DNA of 64,000 nucleotides from Bacillota bacterium (GTDB lineage Bacteria; Bacillota; Clostridia; Christensenellales; CAG-138), in NCBI GenBank assembly GCA_023455425.1, contig JAEYCM010000020.1, positions 45,644 to 109,643 of the forward strand, written 5' to 3'. The position numbers were made by a program, and so were the translations under genes. Positions 42,530 through 50,708 of this stretch are shown piece by piece (position 1 is the first letter of the stretch; the number at the start of each line of letters is the position of its first letter). The notes beneath the pieces were generated by a model. The model was not told the DNA's origin. It did not search any database and worked only from the letters and a program-made list of their open reading frames with translations.

Positions 42530-42949
42530 ATGCAGCGTATACTTGCGCTCGATGTTGGAGACAAACGAATTGGGGTTGCGGTGAGCGATCCTTTGGGGTA
42601 TACTGCCCAAGGGCTCGAAACATATACGCGCAAGGAAACACTGGAGCAGGATGTGGATTACATCTTAAATCTTGCGGAACGTTACCGTCCGGTGAGGCTG
42701 CTGTTTGGCATGCCGCGCAATATGGACGGCAGTTACGGCTTCCAGAGCGAAAAGGTACGCGCGTTTGCGGACGCAGTGCTTCAAAAATGGGACGGCGAGC
42801 ACGATTTTTACGACGAGCGGCTCACCACAGCCGCTGCCGAGCGGGTGCTGCTCGATGCCGACGTCAGCCGGAAAAAACGCAGGCAGGTCATCGACAAAAT
42901 GGCGGCTGTCGTCATTTTGCAGGGATACATGGAAACGCGGCACAGATAA
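42530..42949 (+). CDS. ruvX: RuvX/YqgF family nuclease
   Basis: The 139-residue RNase-H-fold protein has LALDVGDKRIGVAVSDPLG, RLLFGMPRNMDGSYG and the acidic YDERLTTAAAERVLL segment. YqgF is essential in many bacteria and is linked to pre-16S rRNA 5'-end processing; it is also described as a Holliday-junction resolvase-like protein. The length is standard. A DUF1292 gene follows 17 bases later, as in Bacillus (yrrK-yrzB). Confidence 0.95.
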   Translation: MQRILALDVGDKRIGVAVSDPLGYTAQGLETYTRKETLEQDVDYILNLAERYRPVRLLFGMPRNMDGSYGFQSEKVRAFADAVLQKWDGEHDFYDERLTTAAAERVLLDADVSRKKRRQVIDKMAAVVILQGYMETRHR

Positions 42950-42966
42950 TAGAGGAGGATTACGCC

Positions 42967-43269
42967 ATGGATGAGCGTATCGTTTCCCCGGTGGGGGAAG
43001 AACAAGACGAAGTGACGTTGCTTGACGAAAACGGTAAAGAGGTTCGCTTTGATCATTTGCTTACGTTTTTCCATGAAGGGGAGAAGTACATCGCCCTTCT
43101 GCCGCTTGAGGACGTGGAAAACGTAGACGAGGATGAAGTGGTGCTGCTGCATGTCGTCACCAAAAACGGCGAAGATGTCTACGAAACCATAGAGAACGAA
43201 GTGCTGCTGGACGAGGTGTTTGACGCCTTTATGGAGCTGTTCGAAGAAATGGTGGAGCAGGAGGACTAA
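42967..43269 (+). CDS. DUF1292 family protein (YrzB)
   Basis: A small acidic protein of 100 residues with the DUF1292 pattern: DEVTLLDENGKEVRFDHLLTF (split), YIALLPLEDVENVDEDEVVLL and an acidic C-terminus. Function is unknown; the family is constant next to ruvX in Firmicutes. The ATG at 42967 follows GAGGATTACGCC. A longer reading would run into ruvX and is rejected. Confidence 0.92.
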   Translation: MDERIVSPVGEEQDEVTLLDENGKEVRFDHLLTFFHEGEKYIALLPLEDVENVDEDEVVLLHVVTKNGEDVYETIENEVLLDEVFDAFMELFEEMVEQED

Positions 43270-44577
43270 TTGCAGCGTATCACCGCGGTAGAACAGGGCT
43301 CTATCGCCACTTCCCTGAACATAAAAGAAGGAGATCTCCTCGTATCCATCAACGGCGAGCCGGTGCTCGACGTGGTGGATTATACGTATCTTTGCGCGGA
43401 GGAGCAGCTAAAGCTGCTGTTTGAACGCGGGGATGGCGGCAACTACGAGGTAACCATTCAAAAGGACGCGTATGCGCCGCTCGGGCTCACCTTTGAAAGC
43501 GGGCTCATGAGTACTGTCCGCGTCTGCAAAAACCGCTGCATGTTCTGCTTTATTGATCAAATGCCCAAGGGCGGGCGCAAGACACTCCAATTTAAGGACG
43601 ACGATTGGCGCATGTCCTTCATCATGGGCAACTACATCACGCTTACGAACGTGGATGAAGCGGAATTTGAACGCATTCTTAAACGCAGGGTCAGCCCGCT
43701 TTTTGTTTCCGTACATGCGACGGATCCCGCTGTCCGCGTCAAAATGATGCGCAACCCCACTGCCGGGGAAATTCTTCCGCGTCTGAAGCGTTTGGCCGAA
43801 GCCGGGCTGAAATTCCATTGCCAGATCGTCTGCTGCCCCACGGTCAACGATGGGGAAGCGCTGCAACAAACGCTAAATGATCTTGCGGCCCTCCATCCGT
43901 ATGCGCAGTCCGTCGCGGTCGTGCCGGTGGGACTTACAAAATTCCGGAACGGATTGGCGCCCATTCGCGTGTTTACGCAGCAAGAATCCAAGGATACCCT
44001 TGAGCAAATCCAGGCTTTTGCAGCCGGATGTATGGAACGCATGGGTACCGCGTTCGTGTTCGCTTCGGATGAATTTTATCTTGCCGCAGGCGTTAGTTTG
44101 CCGTCCTATGAGGAATACGAGGAATTCCCGCAGATCGAAAACGGCGTGGGGCTTCTAAGGTTGTTTGAATGGGAGTTTATGGAGGCGCTGGAAGAGAAAA
44201 AGCCGCTCAAAAAGCGATTTTCCTTTGAAGCGGCGGGCGGCGTGCTGGCGCATCCGTTTATGGAAAGGCTCTATCAGGTGCTTATTCCCTATGGCATGCA
44301 AAGTACGCTTTACGCCATCCGGAATGATTTTTTCGGTCCCACCATTACGGTGGGCGGGCTCATCACCGGGCAGGATTTAACCAACCAGCTCAAAGGCAGG
44401 CTTTCTACCGGGTTTTTGTTGATTCCCCATAACATGCTGCGCGAACAGGAAGACGTGTTCTTAGACGGCATGACGGTAGAGGAGCTTTCAGCAGCGCTCA
44501 ACGTGCGGGTGGTTCCTGTGCGGGGCGGGGGAGACACCTGGGTGGAGACGATCTTTTCCCTGGCGGATGAAACCTAA
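43270..44577 (+). CDS. DUF512 radical-SAM-like protein with N-terminal PDZ domain
   Basis: The 435-residue protein starts with a PDZ-like domain (ITAVEQGSIATSLNIKEGDLLVSINGEPV, in residues 3-32), then has a CxxxCxxC cluster motif (VCKNRCMFCFIDQMPKG) and the DUF512 C-terminal part (about 220-435). These proteins occur in Clostridia and cyanobacteria, very often directly upstream of der, as here. The reaction is unknown. The TTG at 43270 comes immediately after the DUF1292 stop, with GGAGGAC upstream. Confidence 0.88.
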   Translation: MQRITAVEQGSIATSLNIKEGDLLVSINGEPVLDVVDYTYLCAEEQLKLLFERGDGGNYEVTIQKDAYAPLGLTFESGLMSTVRVCKNRCMFCFIDQMPKGGRKTLQFKDDDWRMSFIMGNYITLTNVDEAEFERILKRRVSPLFVSVHATDPAVRVKMMRNPTAGEILPRLKRLAEAGLKFHCQIVCCPTVNDGEALQQTLNDLAALHPYAQSVAVVPVGLTKFRNGLAPIRVFTQQESKDTLEQIQAFAAGCMERMGTAFVFASDEFYLAAGVSLPSYEEYEEFPQIENGVGLLRLFEWEFMEALEEKKPLKKRFSFEAAGGVLAHPFMERLYQVLIPYGMQSTLYAIRNDFFGPTITVGGLITGQDLTNQLKGRLSTGFLLIPHNMLREQEDVFLDGMTVEELSAALNVRVVPVRGGGDTWVETIFSLADET

Positions 44578-44640
44578 AAGTTAAGAATGATCACAACGGC
44601 CCGTCTTGTTTAAGGCGCGTCGCTTCAACGGAGGAATAAC

Positions 44641-45969
44641 ATGGGCAAGCCGCTTGTTGCAATTGTTGGCAGGCCGAATGTGGGAAAATCCACATTGTTC
44701 AATAAGCTGATCGGCAAGCGTATCTCCATTGTGGAGGATACGCCGGGCGTCACGCGCGACCGTATTTACGGGGAGGCGACCTGGCTGACGCATGCCTTTA
44801 CGCTGATCGATACCGGCGGTATTGAGCCTGCGCGCGAGGACGTCATTAGCCTGCAGATGCGCAGGCAGGTGGAGCTTGCCATTGATATGGCGGACGTCAT
44901 ACTGTTTATGGTGGACGGGCGCGAAGGCATGACTACCGCGGACGAGGAAGTATCGGACATTTTAAGAAGGTCCAGCAAACCCGTTGTGCTCGCCGTCAAT
45001 AAAGTTGACGCGCAGAAGTTCGAAGAGAACGCCTACGATTTTTACGCGCTGGGTCTGGGCACGCCTATTACGATATCCTCTTCGCAAGGGCTGGGCTTGG
45101 GCGATCTCTTAGACGAAATCGTCGGTCACTTCCCGCCCTATGAAGCAAATGAGGAAGAAGAGACCACGGTCAACATCGCCGTTGTCGGCAAGCCCAACGT
45201 TGGAAAATCGAGCCTGGTAAACGCCATATTGGGAGATGAGCGCGTCATTGTGAGCGACATTCCCGGCACCACGCGGGATGCGATCGATACGCCGTTCAGC
45301 CGCAACGGCACGAACTATGTCCTGGTGGATACCGCCGGCATCCGCCGCAAGCGGGCCATAGAGGATGAAAGCATTGAGCGTTACAGCGTGATACGGAGCC
45401 TGGGCGCGATCCGCCGGGCGGATGTGGTGTTCATCGTGGTGGACGCGGAACAGGGGCTTTCCGAGCAGGATGTACGCATCGCGGGGTATGTGCATGAGGA
45501 AGGCAAGGCGAGCGTACTGATTGTAAACAAGTGGGACCTGATTGAAAAGGATACCCACACCATGAACAAATTCAAAAAGGACCTTCTGACCGATCTTGCG
45601 TTTATGAGCTACGTTCCCATGCTCTTTATCAGCGCAAAGACCGGCCAGCGTGTGGAGAAGGTATTAAGCCTTGCGGACGACGTATTCAAGCAGACCAGCA
45701 CCCGCATTTCCACCGGTACGTTGAACGATATCGTCAGCGAGGCAATCACCATCACCGAGCCGCCCAGCGACAAGGGCCGGAGACTAAAAATCTACTATGC
45801 GACGCAGGTTTCCATCAAGCCGCCGACGTTCGTCATCAAGGTGAACGATCCGGAACTCATGCATTTTTCTTATGCCAGGTATCTTGAGAACTACTTGCGG
45901 AAATCCTTTGGCTTAACGGGGACGCCCATACGCCTGTATCCGCGTTCGCGCAACAGCGAAGGGAGCTAA
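44641..45969 (+). CDS. der: Ribosome biogenesis GTPase Der (EngA)
   Basis: Der has two tandem GTPase domains and helps mature the 50S subunit. The 442-residue protein shows two P-loops (GRPNVGKSTLFN near residue 9, GKPNVGKSSLVN near 183), two DxxG motifs (DTGGIEPA, DTAGIRRK), two NKxD motifs (VNKVDA, VNKWDL) and the C-terminal KH-like domain. The order DUF512-der-plsY is typical of Clostridia. Confidence 0.98.
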   Translation: MGKPLVAIVGRPNVGKSTLFNKLIGKRISIVEDTPGVTRDRIYGEATWLTHAFTLIDTGGIEPAREDVISLQMRRQVELAIDMADVILFMVDGREGMTTADEEVSDILRRSSKPVVLAVNKVDAQKFEENAYDFYALGLGTPITISSSQGLGLGDLLDEIVGHFPPYEANEEEETTVNIAVVGKPNVGKSSLVNAILGDERVIVSDIPGTTRDAIDTPFSRNGTNYVLVDTAGIRRKRAIEDESIERYSVIRSLGAIRRADVVFIVVDAEQGLSEQDVRIAGYVHEEGKASVLIVNKWDLIEKDTHTMNKFKKDLLTDLAFMSYVPMLFISAKTGQRVEKVLSLADDVFKQTSTRISTGTLNDIVSEAITITEPPSDKGRRLKIYYATQVSIKPPTFVIKVNDPELMHFSYARYLENYLRKSFGLTGTPIRLYPRSRNSEGS

Positions 45970-45973
45970 TGAA

Positions 45974-46609
45974 ATGATCGGATTCTATATCCTTGCGGCG
46001 GTGCTCGGTTATCTTCTTGGCAATCTGCAAAGCGCCGTCATCATCAGCAGATTGAAATATAAGGACGATGTCCGCAATCACGGCAGCGGCAATGCGGGCA
46101 GCACCAACATGCTGCGCGTATTCGGGTTAAAATCCGGCGCTGTGACGTTTGCCGGGGACCTTTTAAAAGGGATACTCGCGGTACTCGTGGGCAGATGGAT
46201 CGCCGGAGAAACCGGCGCATATATCGCTTCCTTTTTTGCCGTGCTGGGCCATTGCTTCCCGGTGTTCCTGCAATTTCGGGGCGGTAAGGGCGTCGCCTCA
46301 ACATTAGGCATCGCATGGATGCTTAACCCGCTGTTTGCCGCCATCATGACGGTATGGGCCGGCCTAATGGTCGCGCTGACCCGCACCATATCCATCGTCT
46401 CGCTGACCGGCATCACGCTTTACTTTCTGCTTACGCTTGTTTTTTCATGGGGCAATACGGTGCTGATTGTCGCCGTCGGGTTGCTTTGGCTGTTGATCGT
46501 GCTGCGCCATGCCGATAACATCAAGCGGCTTATAAAAGGCGAAGAAAGTAAAGTATTTGAGAAAAAACGGGATCAGAAAGAGAAAAGCGAAACCAATCAA
46601 ATCATTTAA
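45974..46609 (+). CDS. plsY: Glycerol-3-phosphate acyltransferase PlsY
   Basis: PlsY transfers the acyl group from acyl-phosphate to glycerol-3-phosphate, the first step of phospholipid synthesis. The 211-residue membrane protein has the three signatures HGSGNAGSTNMLR, GHCFPVFLQFRGGKGVAS (split) and the C-terminal IVLRHADNIKRLIKGEE. It starts five bases after the der stop. It ends at a terminator shared with the convergent LysR gene. The soluble, charged C-terminus is slightly extended. Confidence 0.96.
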   Translation: MIGFYILAAVLGYLLGNLQSAVIISRLKYKDDVRNHGSGNAGSTNMLRVFGLKSGAVTFAGDLLKGILAVLVGRWIAGETGAYIASFFAVLGHCFPVFLQFRGGKGVASTLGIAWMLNPLFAAIMTVWAGLMVALTRTISIVSLTGITLYFLLTLVFSWGNTVLIVAVGLLWLLIVLRHADNIKRLIKGEESKVFEKKRDQKEKSETNQII

Positions 46610-46627
46610 AAAGCAAAGAGCATATAA

Positions 46628-46656
46628 GAAAAGCGCCCCGATGGGGCGCTTTCAAT
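46628..46656. terminator. Bidirectional terminator between plsY and the LysR gene
   Basis: AAAGCGCCCC (46630-46639) and GGGGCGCTTT (46643-46652) form a perfect 10-base stem around GAT. The A/T-rich flanks suit termination from both sides. Confidence 0.85.
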
Positions 46657-46670
46657 TTCTGATCAAAATT

Positions 46671-47567
46671 CTATTCTTCCGGCTCGGCTTCCATGACGAT
46701 CTGTATAAACCGGAGCGATGCCGCAGAAAGCGGTACGCCGTCGAGCGAAATCAAACCGATCGCGCGGGAGGGCATAGGCGGGTCAAGCTCTATTTCAAAC
46801 AGCTCGCCGCTTGCCAGCGCTTCCGCTGCAAACTCGCTCGTCACACAGGCAATGCCAAGGCCGATACGCGCAAACTGCACCAACAGGCTGTGCGCGCCAA
46901 GCTCGATTTCCGGATGCAGAGTAACGCCCTGCTGGGCCGCAAACGCGTCAAGATATTTGCGGGAGTTTGAGGCTTGTTCCAACAGCACCAAAGGCTCGCG
47001 TGCGAGGATGTCAAGCGGCACCTTCTGGCCTCTCAGGTGTTCAAACCGTTCCGCGGCCACAAATACATCGTGCACCTTCAGGCATTCTCGTACACACAGG
47101 GCGCCGTCTTCCACCGGAAGGTTGACAAGCGCAATATCCACTTTGCCGATTTTTAAGAGTTCCACCGTTTCCGGGGTTGTGCGGTTGGTCACCTGAAGCT
47201 GGATTTCCGGGTATTCCGCATGGAAACGCTCAAGATAGGGGAGGAGGAAGTATTGGCAGAGCGTATCGCTCGCGCCAATCATCAATCCGCCGGATTGCAG
47301 CGTACGCATGCGGTTAAGCTTATCCTCCGCAGCGGAAACAAGGCTTACGGCCTTATCCGCATAGCTATACAGCATGCGCCCTTCGCTGGTTAACGTAATG
47401 CCGCGGCTGGTGCGCGTGAACAGAGAACAATCCAGGCTGTCCTCCAGACGGCGCATGGCCTGGCTTACCGCGGGCTGGCTGATATAAAGTTCCCGCGCAG
47501 CATGCGAAAGGCTGCCGCAGCGTGCAACGGTACAAAAAACGCGATAAAGCTCAAGATCCGCAGACAT
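46671..47567 (-). CDS. LysR family transcriptional regulator
   Basis: The 298-residue protein has the LysR winged helix (DLELYRVFCTVARCGSLSHAARELYISQPAVSQAMRRLED, in residues 4-43), a linker helix and a type 2 periplasmic-binding-like effector domain (from about residue 90: GLMIGASDTLCQYFLLPYLE). It resembles CysL/YwfK-type regulators in layout, but the effector is not predictable. It diverges from the alpha/beta hydrolase gene across 205 bases, so that gene is a candidate target. The RBS is AGAGG. Confidence 0.93.
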   Translation of the reverse strand: MSADLELYRVFCTVARCGSLSHAARELYISQPAVSQAMRRLEDSLDCSLFTRTSRGITLTSEGRMLYSYADKAVSLVSAAEDKLNRMRTLQSGGLMIGASDTLCQYFLLPYLERFHAEYPEIQLQVTNRTTPETVELLKIGKVDIALVNLPVEDGALCVRECLKVHDVFVAAERFEHLRGQKVPLDILAREPLVLLEQASNSRKYLDAFAAQQGVTLHPEIELGAHSLLVQFARIGLGIACVTSEFAAEALASGELFEIELDPPMPSRAIGLISLDGVPLSAASLRFIQIVMEAEPEE

Positions 47568-47617
47568 ATAAAAACCTCTTATTCACCCTAGATTTGGTTA
47601 TGAAAAAGCTTATATGC

Positions 47618-47646
47618 ATTATAATCTATTGCTTTACCGGATGCAA
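47618..47646 (-). promoter_or_regulatory. Promoter of the LysR gene
   Basis: On the minus strand, TTGCAT (47646-47641), 17 bases, TATAAT (47623-47618), 51 bases upstream of the LysR start codon. Confidence 0.75.
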
Positions 47647-47736
47647 GAATCTCTTTGCCTGGCTTATCTGTGCCTGTTTTGCGTCTGTAAGCGGAGGAAT
47701 TTCATTCCAATATTTGATGCGAAAACGTATGGTGCG

Positions 47737-47745
47737 TGGTATACT
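47737..47745 (+). promoter_or_regulatory. Extended -10 promoter of the alpha/beta hydrolase gene
   Basis: TGGTATACT (TG-n-TATACT) lies 28 bases before the ATG. A TTGATG at 47714 is 20 bases away and too far for a normal -35. Confidence 0.55.
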
Positions 47746-47772
47746 TTTATAAAAAGGCGGGAGGTATTCTGT

Positions 47773-48687
47773 ATGCAAACGCAGGAATTCAGGTACGCTT
47801 CGGCAACAAACCTTGGCGAAAGTTTTTCTATGCTTTGGTCACCGGATGCCAGCCCCCGCGCCGTTGTACAGATTGCGCATGGCATGGCGGAACATATCGG
47901 TCGGTATACGCCTTTTGCGGAATTTTTATGCGCCAATGGATTTGCCGTTGCCGCGAACGATCATGCCGGGCACGGCAAAAGCGCGGATATTGCCGTAAAG
48001 GGCTATTTCGGCAAACAAAACGGCTGGGACGCGGTAGTGGCGGATATGAAAACGCTGCACGATCATGCTGCGTCGCTATGGCCCAATGTCCCATATGTGT
48101 TCTTGGGCCACAGCATGGGTTCGTTTTTGGCGCGCAGCTACGCCGCCCGCTATCCTGAAGAGATCTCCGCTTTGATTCTTTCCGGCACGGCGGGAAACAA
48201 CCCGGCTGCCGGCTTTGGGAGCCTGTTTGCCAAGCGTGAAAGAAAGCGCAACGGGGAAAAAATGCCGAGCGCGTTTCTAAACAACCTGAGTTTCGGTTCC
48301 TATAATAAATCGTTTCTGCCTGCGCGTACCGCGTTTGACTGGCTCAGCCGGGATAAGGAGCAGGTAGATCTTTATATAGACGATCCTCTGTGCGGGTTCG
48401 TATTCACGGCGGAAGGTTTTTTCGATCTGCTTTCCGGCATCCGGGAAATCAGCTCTGTTTTCTGGGCGGCGAAAGTTCCCGATGTCCCCATCTACCTCTT
48501 TTCAGGGGAAAAGGACCCTGTGGGGAACAACGGCAAGGGCGTCAAACAGGTTGCGGCGTGGCTCAAGGATACCGGCCATACGGTAAGTGTAAAGCTTTAT
48601 CCGGAAGGAAGGCATGAAATGCTCAACGAAATCAATCGCACTGAAGTTTATCAGGATGTTTTACGCTTTTTATCAGGCGTGGTATAA
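47773..48687 (+). CDS. Alpha/beta hydrolase, monoacylglycerol lipase/lysophospholipase type
   Basis: The 304-residue protein has the serine hydrolase fold with nucleophile elbow GHSMGSF, oxyanion region IAHGMAEHIGRYTPFAEFL, the acid residue region LFSGEKDPVG and the catalytic His in YPEGRHEMLNE. The ending and opening match the Hydrolase_4 (monoglyceride lipase) family. There is no signal peptide. The ATG at 47773 follows GGGAGG. It opens a short run with the NagB-like and carbonic-anhydrase-like genes and may be regulated by the divergent LysR protein. Confidence 0.9.
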   Translation: MQTQEFRYASATNLGESFSMLWSPDASPRAVVQIAHGMAEHIGRYTPFAEFLCANGFAVAANDHAGHGKSADIAVKGYFGKQNGWDAVVADMKTLHDHAASLWPNVPYVFLGHSMGSFLARSYAARYPEEISALILSGTAGNNPAAGFGSLFAKRERKRNGEKMPSAFLNNLSFGSYNKSFLPARTAFDWLSRDKEQVDLYIDDPLCGFVFTAEGFFDLLSGIREISSVFWAAKVPDVPIYLFSGEKDPVGNNGKGVKQVAAWLKDTGHTVSVKLYPEGRHEMLNEINRTEVYQDVLRFLSGVV

Positions 48688-48734
48688 TCAGATGTGTTTT
48701 TCGCGCGGTGACCGCGTTTAGTAAGGAGGAGCTC

Positions 48735-49457
48735 ATGGGTATTATGATTTATCGGGACAAGGACGCTGCAAGCGCGGCTGCGGCTACGTTGATTGCAGCG
48801 CAGATGATAGAAAAGCCGAACTGCGTGTTGGGGCTTACCGCTACCGATATGGCGTCGCTTGTGTACCGCAAGCTTGTCTCCATGACGGCTTCGGGCATAT
48901 TGGACTGGAGTGAAGTCACCGTGTTCCAAACCAGCGAATTCATGGCCAAGCGCGCCGGAAACGTGGGCATACTCAGCGCATATCTCGCCAGCTCCCTTTA
49001 CGAGCAGGTCAACATGCAGCTTGCCCGCGCGCACGCGCCCAACCACAACGCGCAGGACCTTCAGGCGGCCTGTTCCAGCTTTGAAGCGGATATCATCGCT
49101 TCCGGAGGGCTTGATACCGTGGTATTGTACCTTGGGCAGAACGGCCATCTTGCCTTCAACGGCCCCGCACGTGAATTTTCCGCGTTTACGCATGTGGAAC
49201 TCCTTCCACAAAATACAATAGAAGAATGCAGGGGAATCTCGGGCGCTGACGGCATGGTCTCACAATCCATTACCATGGGCATCAGCACCATGATGTCCGC
49301 AAAACGAATCATACTGCTTGCGCTTGGGGCGCAGGTCGCGGGCATTGCGGCGCGTATCCTGTCTTCCGCAGTAACGCCTGCCGTTCCCGCGAGCATTTTG
49401 CAATTGCATCCCAACGTCACGTTTGTGCTGGATGAGGACGCCGCCGTCAACCTGTGA
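48735..49457 (+). CDS. NagB/6-phosphogluconolactonase-fold protein, probably non-catalytic
   Basis: The 240-residue protein aligns along its length with glucosamine-6-phosphate deaminase (VLGL near residue 31, VTVFQTSEF, LYLGQNGHLAFNGPA, KRIILLALGAQVA, ILQLHPNVTFVLDE). Against E. coli NagB, catalytic Asp72 becomes Ser67, Asp141 becomes Asn136 and Glu148 becomes Gly143; only His143 is kept, as His138. The phosphate loop TGGTP reads TATDM, and the Lys of SQKA is lost. Deamination is therefore unlikely; sugar-phosphate sensing or a new reaction is possible. RBS is AAGGAGGAG. Its stop touches an ATG of the next gene. Confidence 0.8.
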   Translation: MGIMIYRDKDAASAAAATLIAAQMIEKPNCVLGLTATDMASLVYRKLVSMTASGILDWSEVTVFQTSEFMAKRAGNVGILSAYLASSLYEQVNMQLARAHAPNHNAQDLQAACSSFEADIIASGGLDTVVLYLGQNGHLAFNGPAREFSAFTHVELLPQNTIEECRGISGADGMVSQSITMGISTMMSAKRIILLALGAQVAGIAARILSSAVTPAVPASILQLHPNVTFVLDEDAAVNL

Positions 49458-49492
49458 ATTTGCGATTGATATCGAGTAAGGATGGTCTGAGC

Positions 49493-50014
49493 ATGGGGTC
49501 GTGGGAAAAATCATTGGATATTCTGATGTCGGGCAACGAACGCTTTGTCAACGACGAATGCAATGTCTGCCGTAATTTTGACGAGCAGCGTCGCCTGCTT
49601 GTGGAAGAAGGCCAGCATCCGATTGCGGTTATCGTTTCTCCTTCAGATTCTTACATGCCGCCGGAGCATATATTCGATACCGGTATTGGCGCGCTCTATG
49701 TGCTGCGGATGCCGGAGCTTGAAATCGACCGGACGGCTTTGGACGCGATCGAATTCGCGGCGGAAAAGCTTCAGGTGCCGCTGTGCATGATATTGGCCCA
49801 TGAGACCCGCCAGGGCGACCCGGAAGAGGAAGAAGGGTTTTGGGAGCGCTTCCGCAAGGACGATGATGAAGAGGAGTATAAGACCATTAAGGCCTGCGTG
49901 CAGCGCGTACGCAACAGCACAGCACTCCAGGATACGCTCGACGCCGGGGAATTCTTTGTGGTCGGCGCAAAATACGATCTCTCAAGCGGCCGCGTCACGG
50001 TTTTTGATTTCTGA
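49493..50014 (+). CDS. Beta-carbonic-anhydrase-like protein lacking zinc cysteines
   Basis: The 173-residue protein follows the beta-carbonic anhydrase pattern: SLDILMSGNERFVND at the start, QHPIAVIVSPSDSYMPPEHIF, LDAIEFAAEKLQVPLCMILAHE, and a C-terminal VVGAKYDLSSGRVTVFDF. In active enzymes the zinc site is CxDxR plus HxxC. Here these read Pro50-Ser-Asp52-Ser-Tyr54 and His103-Glu-Thr-Arg106, so both cysteines and the Arg are lost while Asp and His remain. Carbonic anhydrase activity is unlikely. The ATG at 49493 gives the family's usual start with TAAGGA upstream; an ATG at 49454, overlapping the previous stop, would add 13 residues. It is probably co-expressed with the NagB-like gene. Confidence 0.78.
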   Translation: MGSWEKSLDILMSGNERFVNDECNVCRNFDEQRRLLVEEGQHPIAVIVSPSDSYMPPEHIFDTGIGALYVLRMPELEIDRTALDAIEFAAEKLQVPLCMILAHETRQGDPEEEEGFWERFRKDDDEEEYKTIKACVQRVRNSTALQDTLDAGEFFVVGAKYDLSSGRVTVFDF

Positions 50015-50068
50015 TTGTTCGCTGCAACCCCAGACAGTTTCACACGTCTTAGTTTATGAGGGACAACC

Positions 50069-50665
50069 ATGCTGCTCCATTGGGAAACTTTAAAAGCGCA
50101 GGTTGCGGCCTGCCAAGGCTGCGCGCTCTCCGATACGCGCACGCATACCGCTTTTGGCGAAGGGAACGTCCATGCTCAGATCTTGTTCGTAGGGGAAGGC
50201 CCCGGGCGGGAAGAAGATTTGCAGGGACGTCCGTTTGTCGGCCCCGCAGGGCAACTGCTGGATAAAATGCTCGCCGCAATCGAACTGGACCGGACAAAGG
50301 TCTACATTGCCAATATCGTTAAATGCCGCCCGCCGCAAAACCGCGTGCCGCTTGAAGAGGAAGCGCTTGCCTGCCTCCCGTATCTGCGCGCGCAAACCGG
50401 GCTGATCAAGCCGAAAATCATCGTCTGCTTGGGCGCTACGGCGGCAAAGTACGTCTATGACCGCGAGGTGCGCATTACCAGGGAACGTGGCGTCTGGAAA
50501 GAAAAGAAGGGCGTTTGGATCATACCGACCTACCATCCCGCGGCATTGCTGCGGGATCCAGAAAAGAAAAAGGAAGCCTGGGAAGATTTTAAATCCATTC
50601 GCGTTCGCTATATCGCGCTCTCTGAAGCAGGGCAAGCTGTACAAGCCCCGGAACAAATGGTATAA
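50069..50665 (+). CDS. udg: Type 4 uracil-DNA glycosylase (Fe-S)
   Basis: This enzyme removes uracil from DNA. The 198-residue protein has the N-terminal cysteine pair CQGC, motif GEGPGREEDLQGRPFVGPAG (family 4 signature), NIVKCRPPQNR, a fourth Cys in LACLPYL, and the motif-2 segment PTYHPAALLRDPEKK. The four cysteines would bind a 4Fe-4S cluster. RBS is GAGGGAC. It is separated from the carbonic-anhydrase-like gene by 54 bases without a clear terminator. Confidence 0.95.
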   Translation: MLLHWETLKAQVAACQGCALSDTRTHTAFGEGNVHAQILFVGEGPGREEDLQGRPFVGPAGQLLDKMLAAIELDRTKVYIANIVKCRPPQNRVPLEEEALACLPYLRAQTGLIKPKIIVCLGATAAKYVYDREVRITRERGVWKEKKGVWIIPTYHPAALLRDPEKKKEAWEDFKSIRVRYIALSEAGQAVQAPEQMV

Positions 50666-50666
50666 T
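50658..50666 (+). promoter_or_regulatory. Extended -10 promoter of yebC
   Basis: TGGTATAAT (TG-n-TATAAT) overlaps the end of udg and sits 42 bases before the yebC start. Confidence 0.65.
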
Positions 50667-50708
50667 GCACAACAGTTAAATAAGGAATAATACAATGGAG
50701 GTATTTTT

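Noticed and set aside
48735..49457. Functional glucosamine-6-phosphate deaminase (nagB)
   Set aside because: Three catalytic residues and the phosphate loop are substituted; naming it nagB would mislead.
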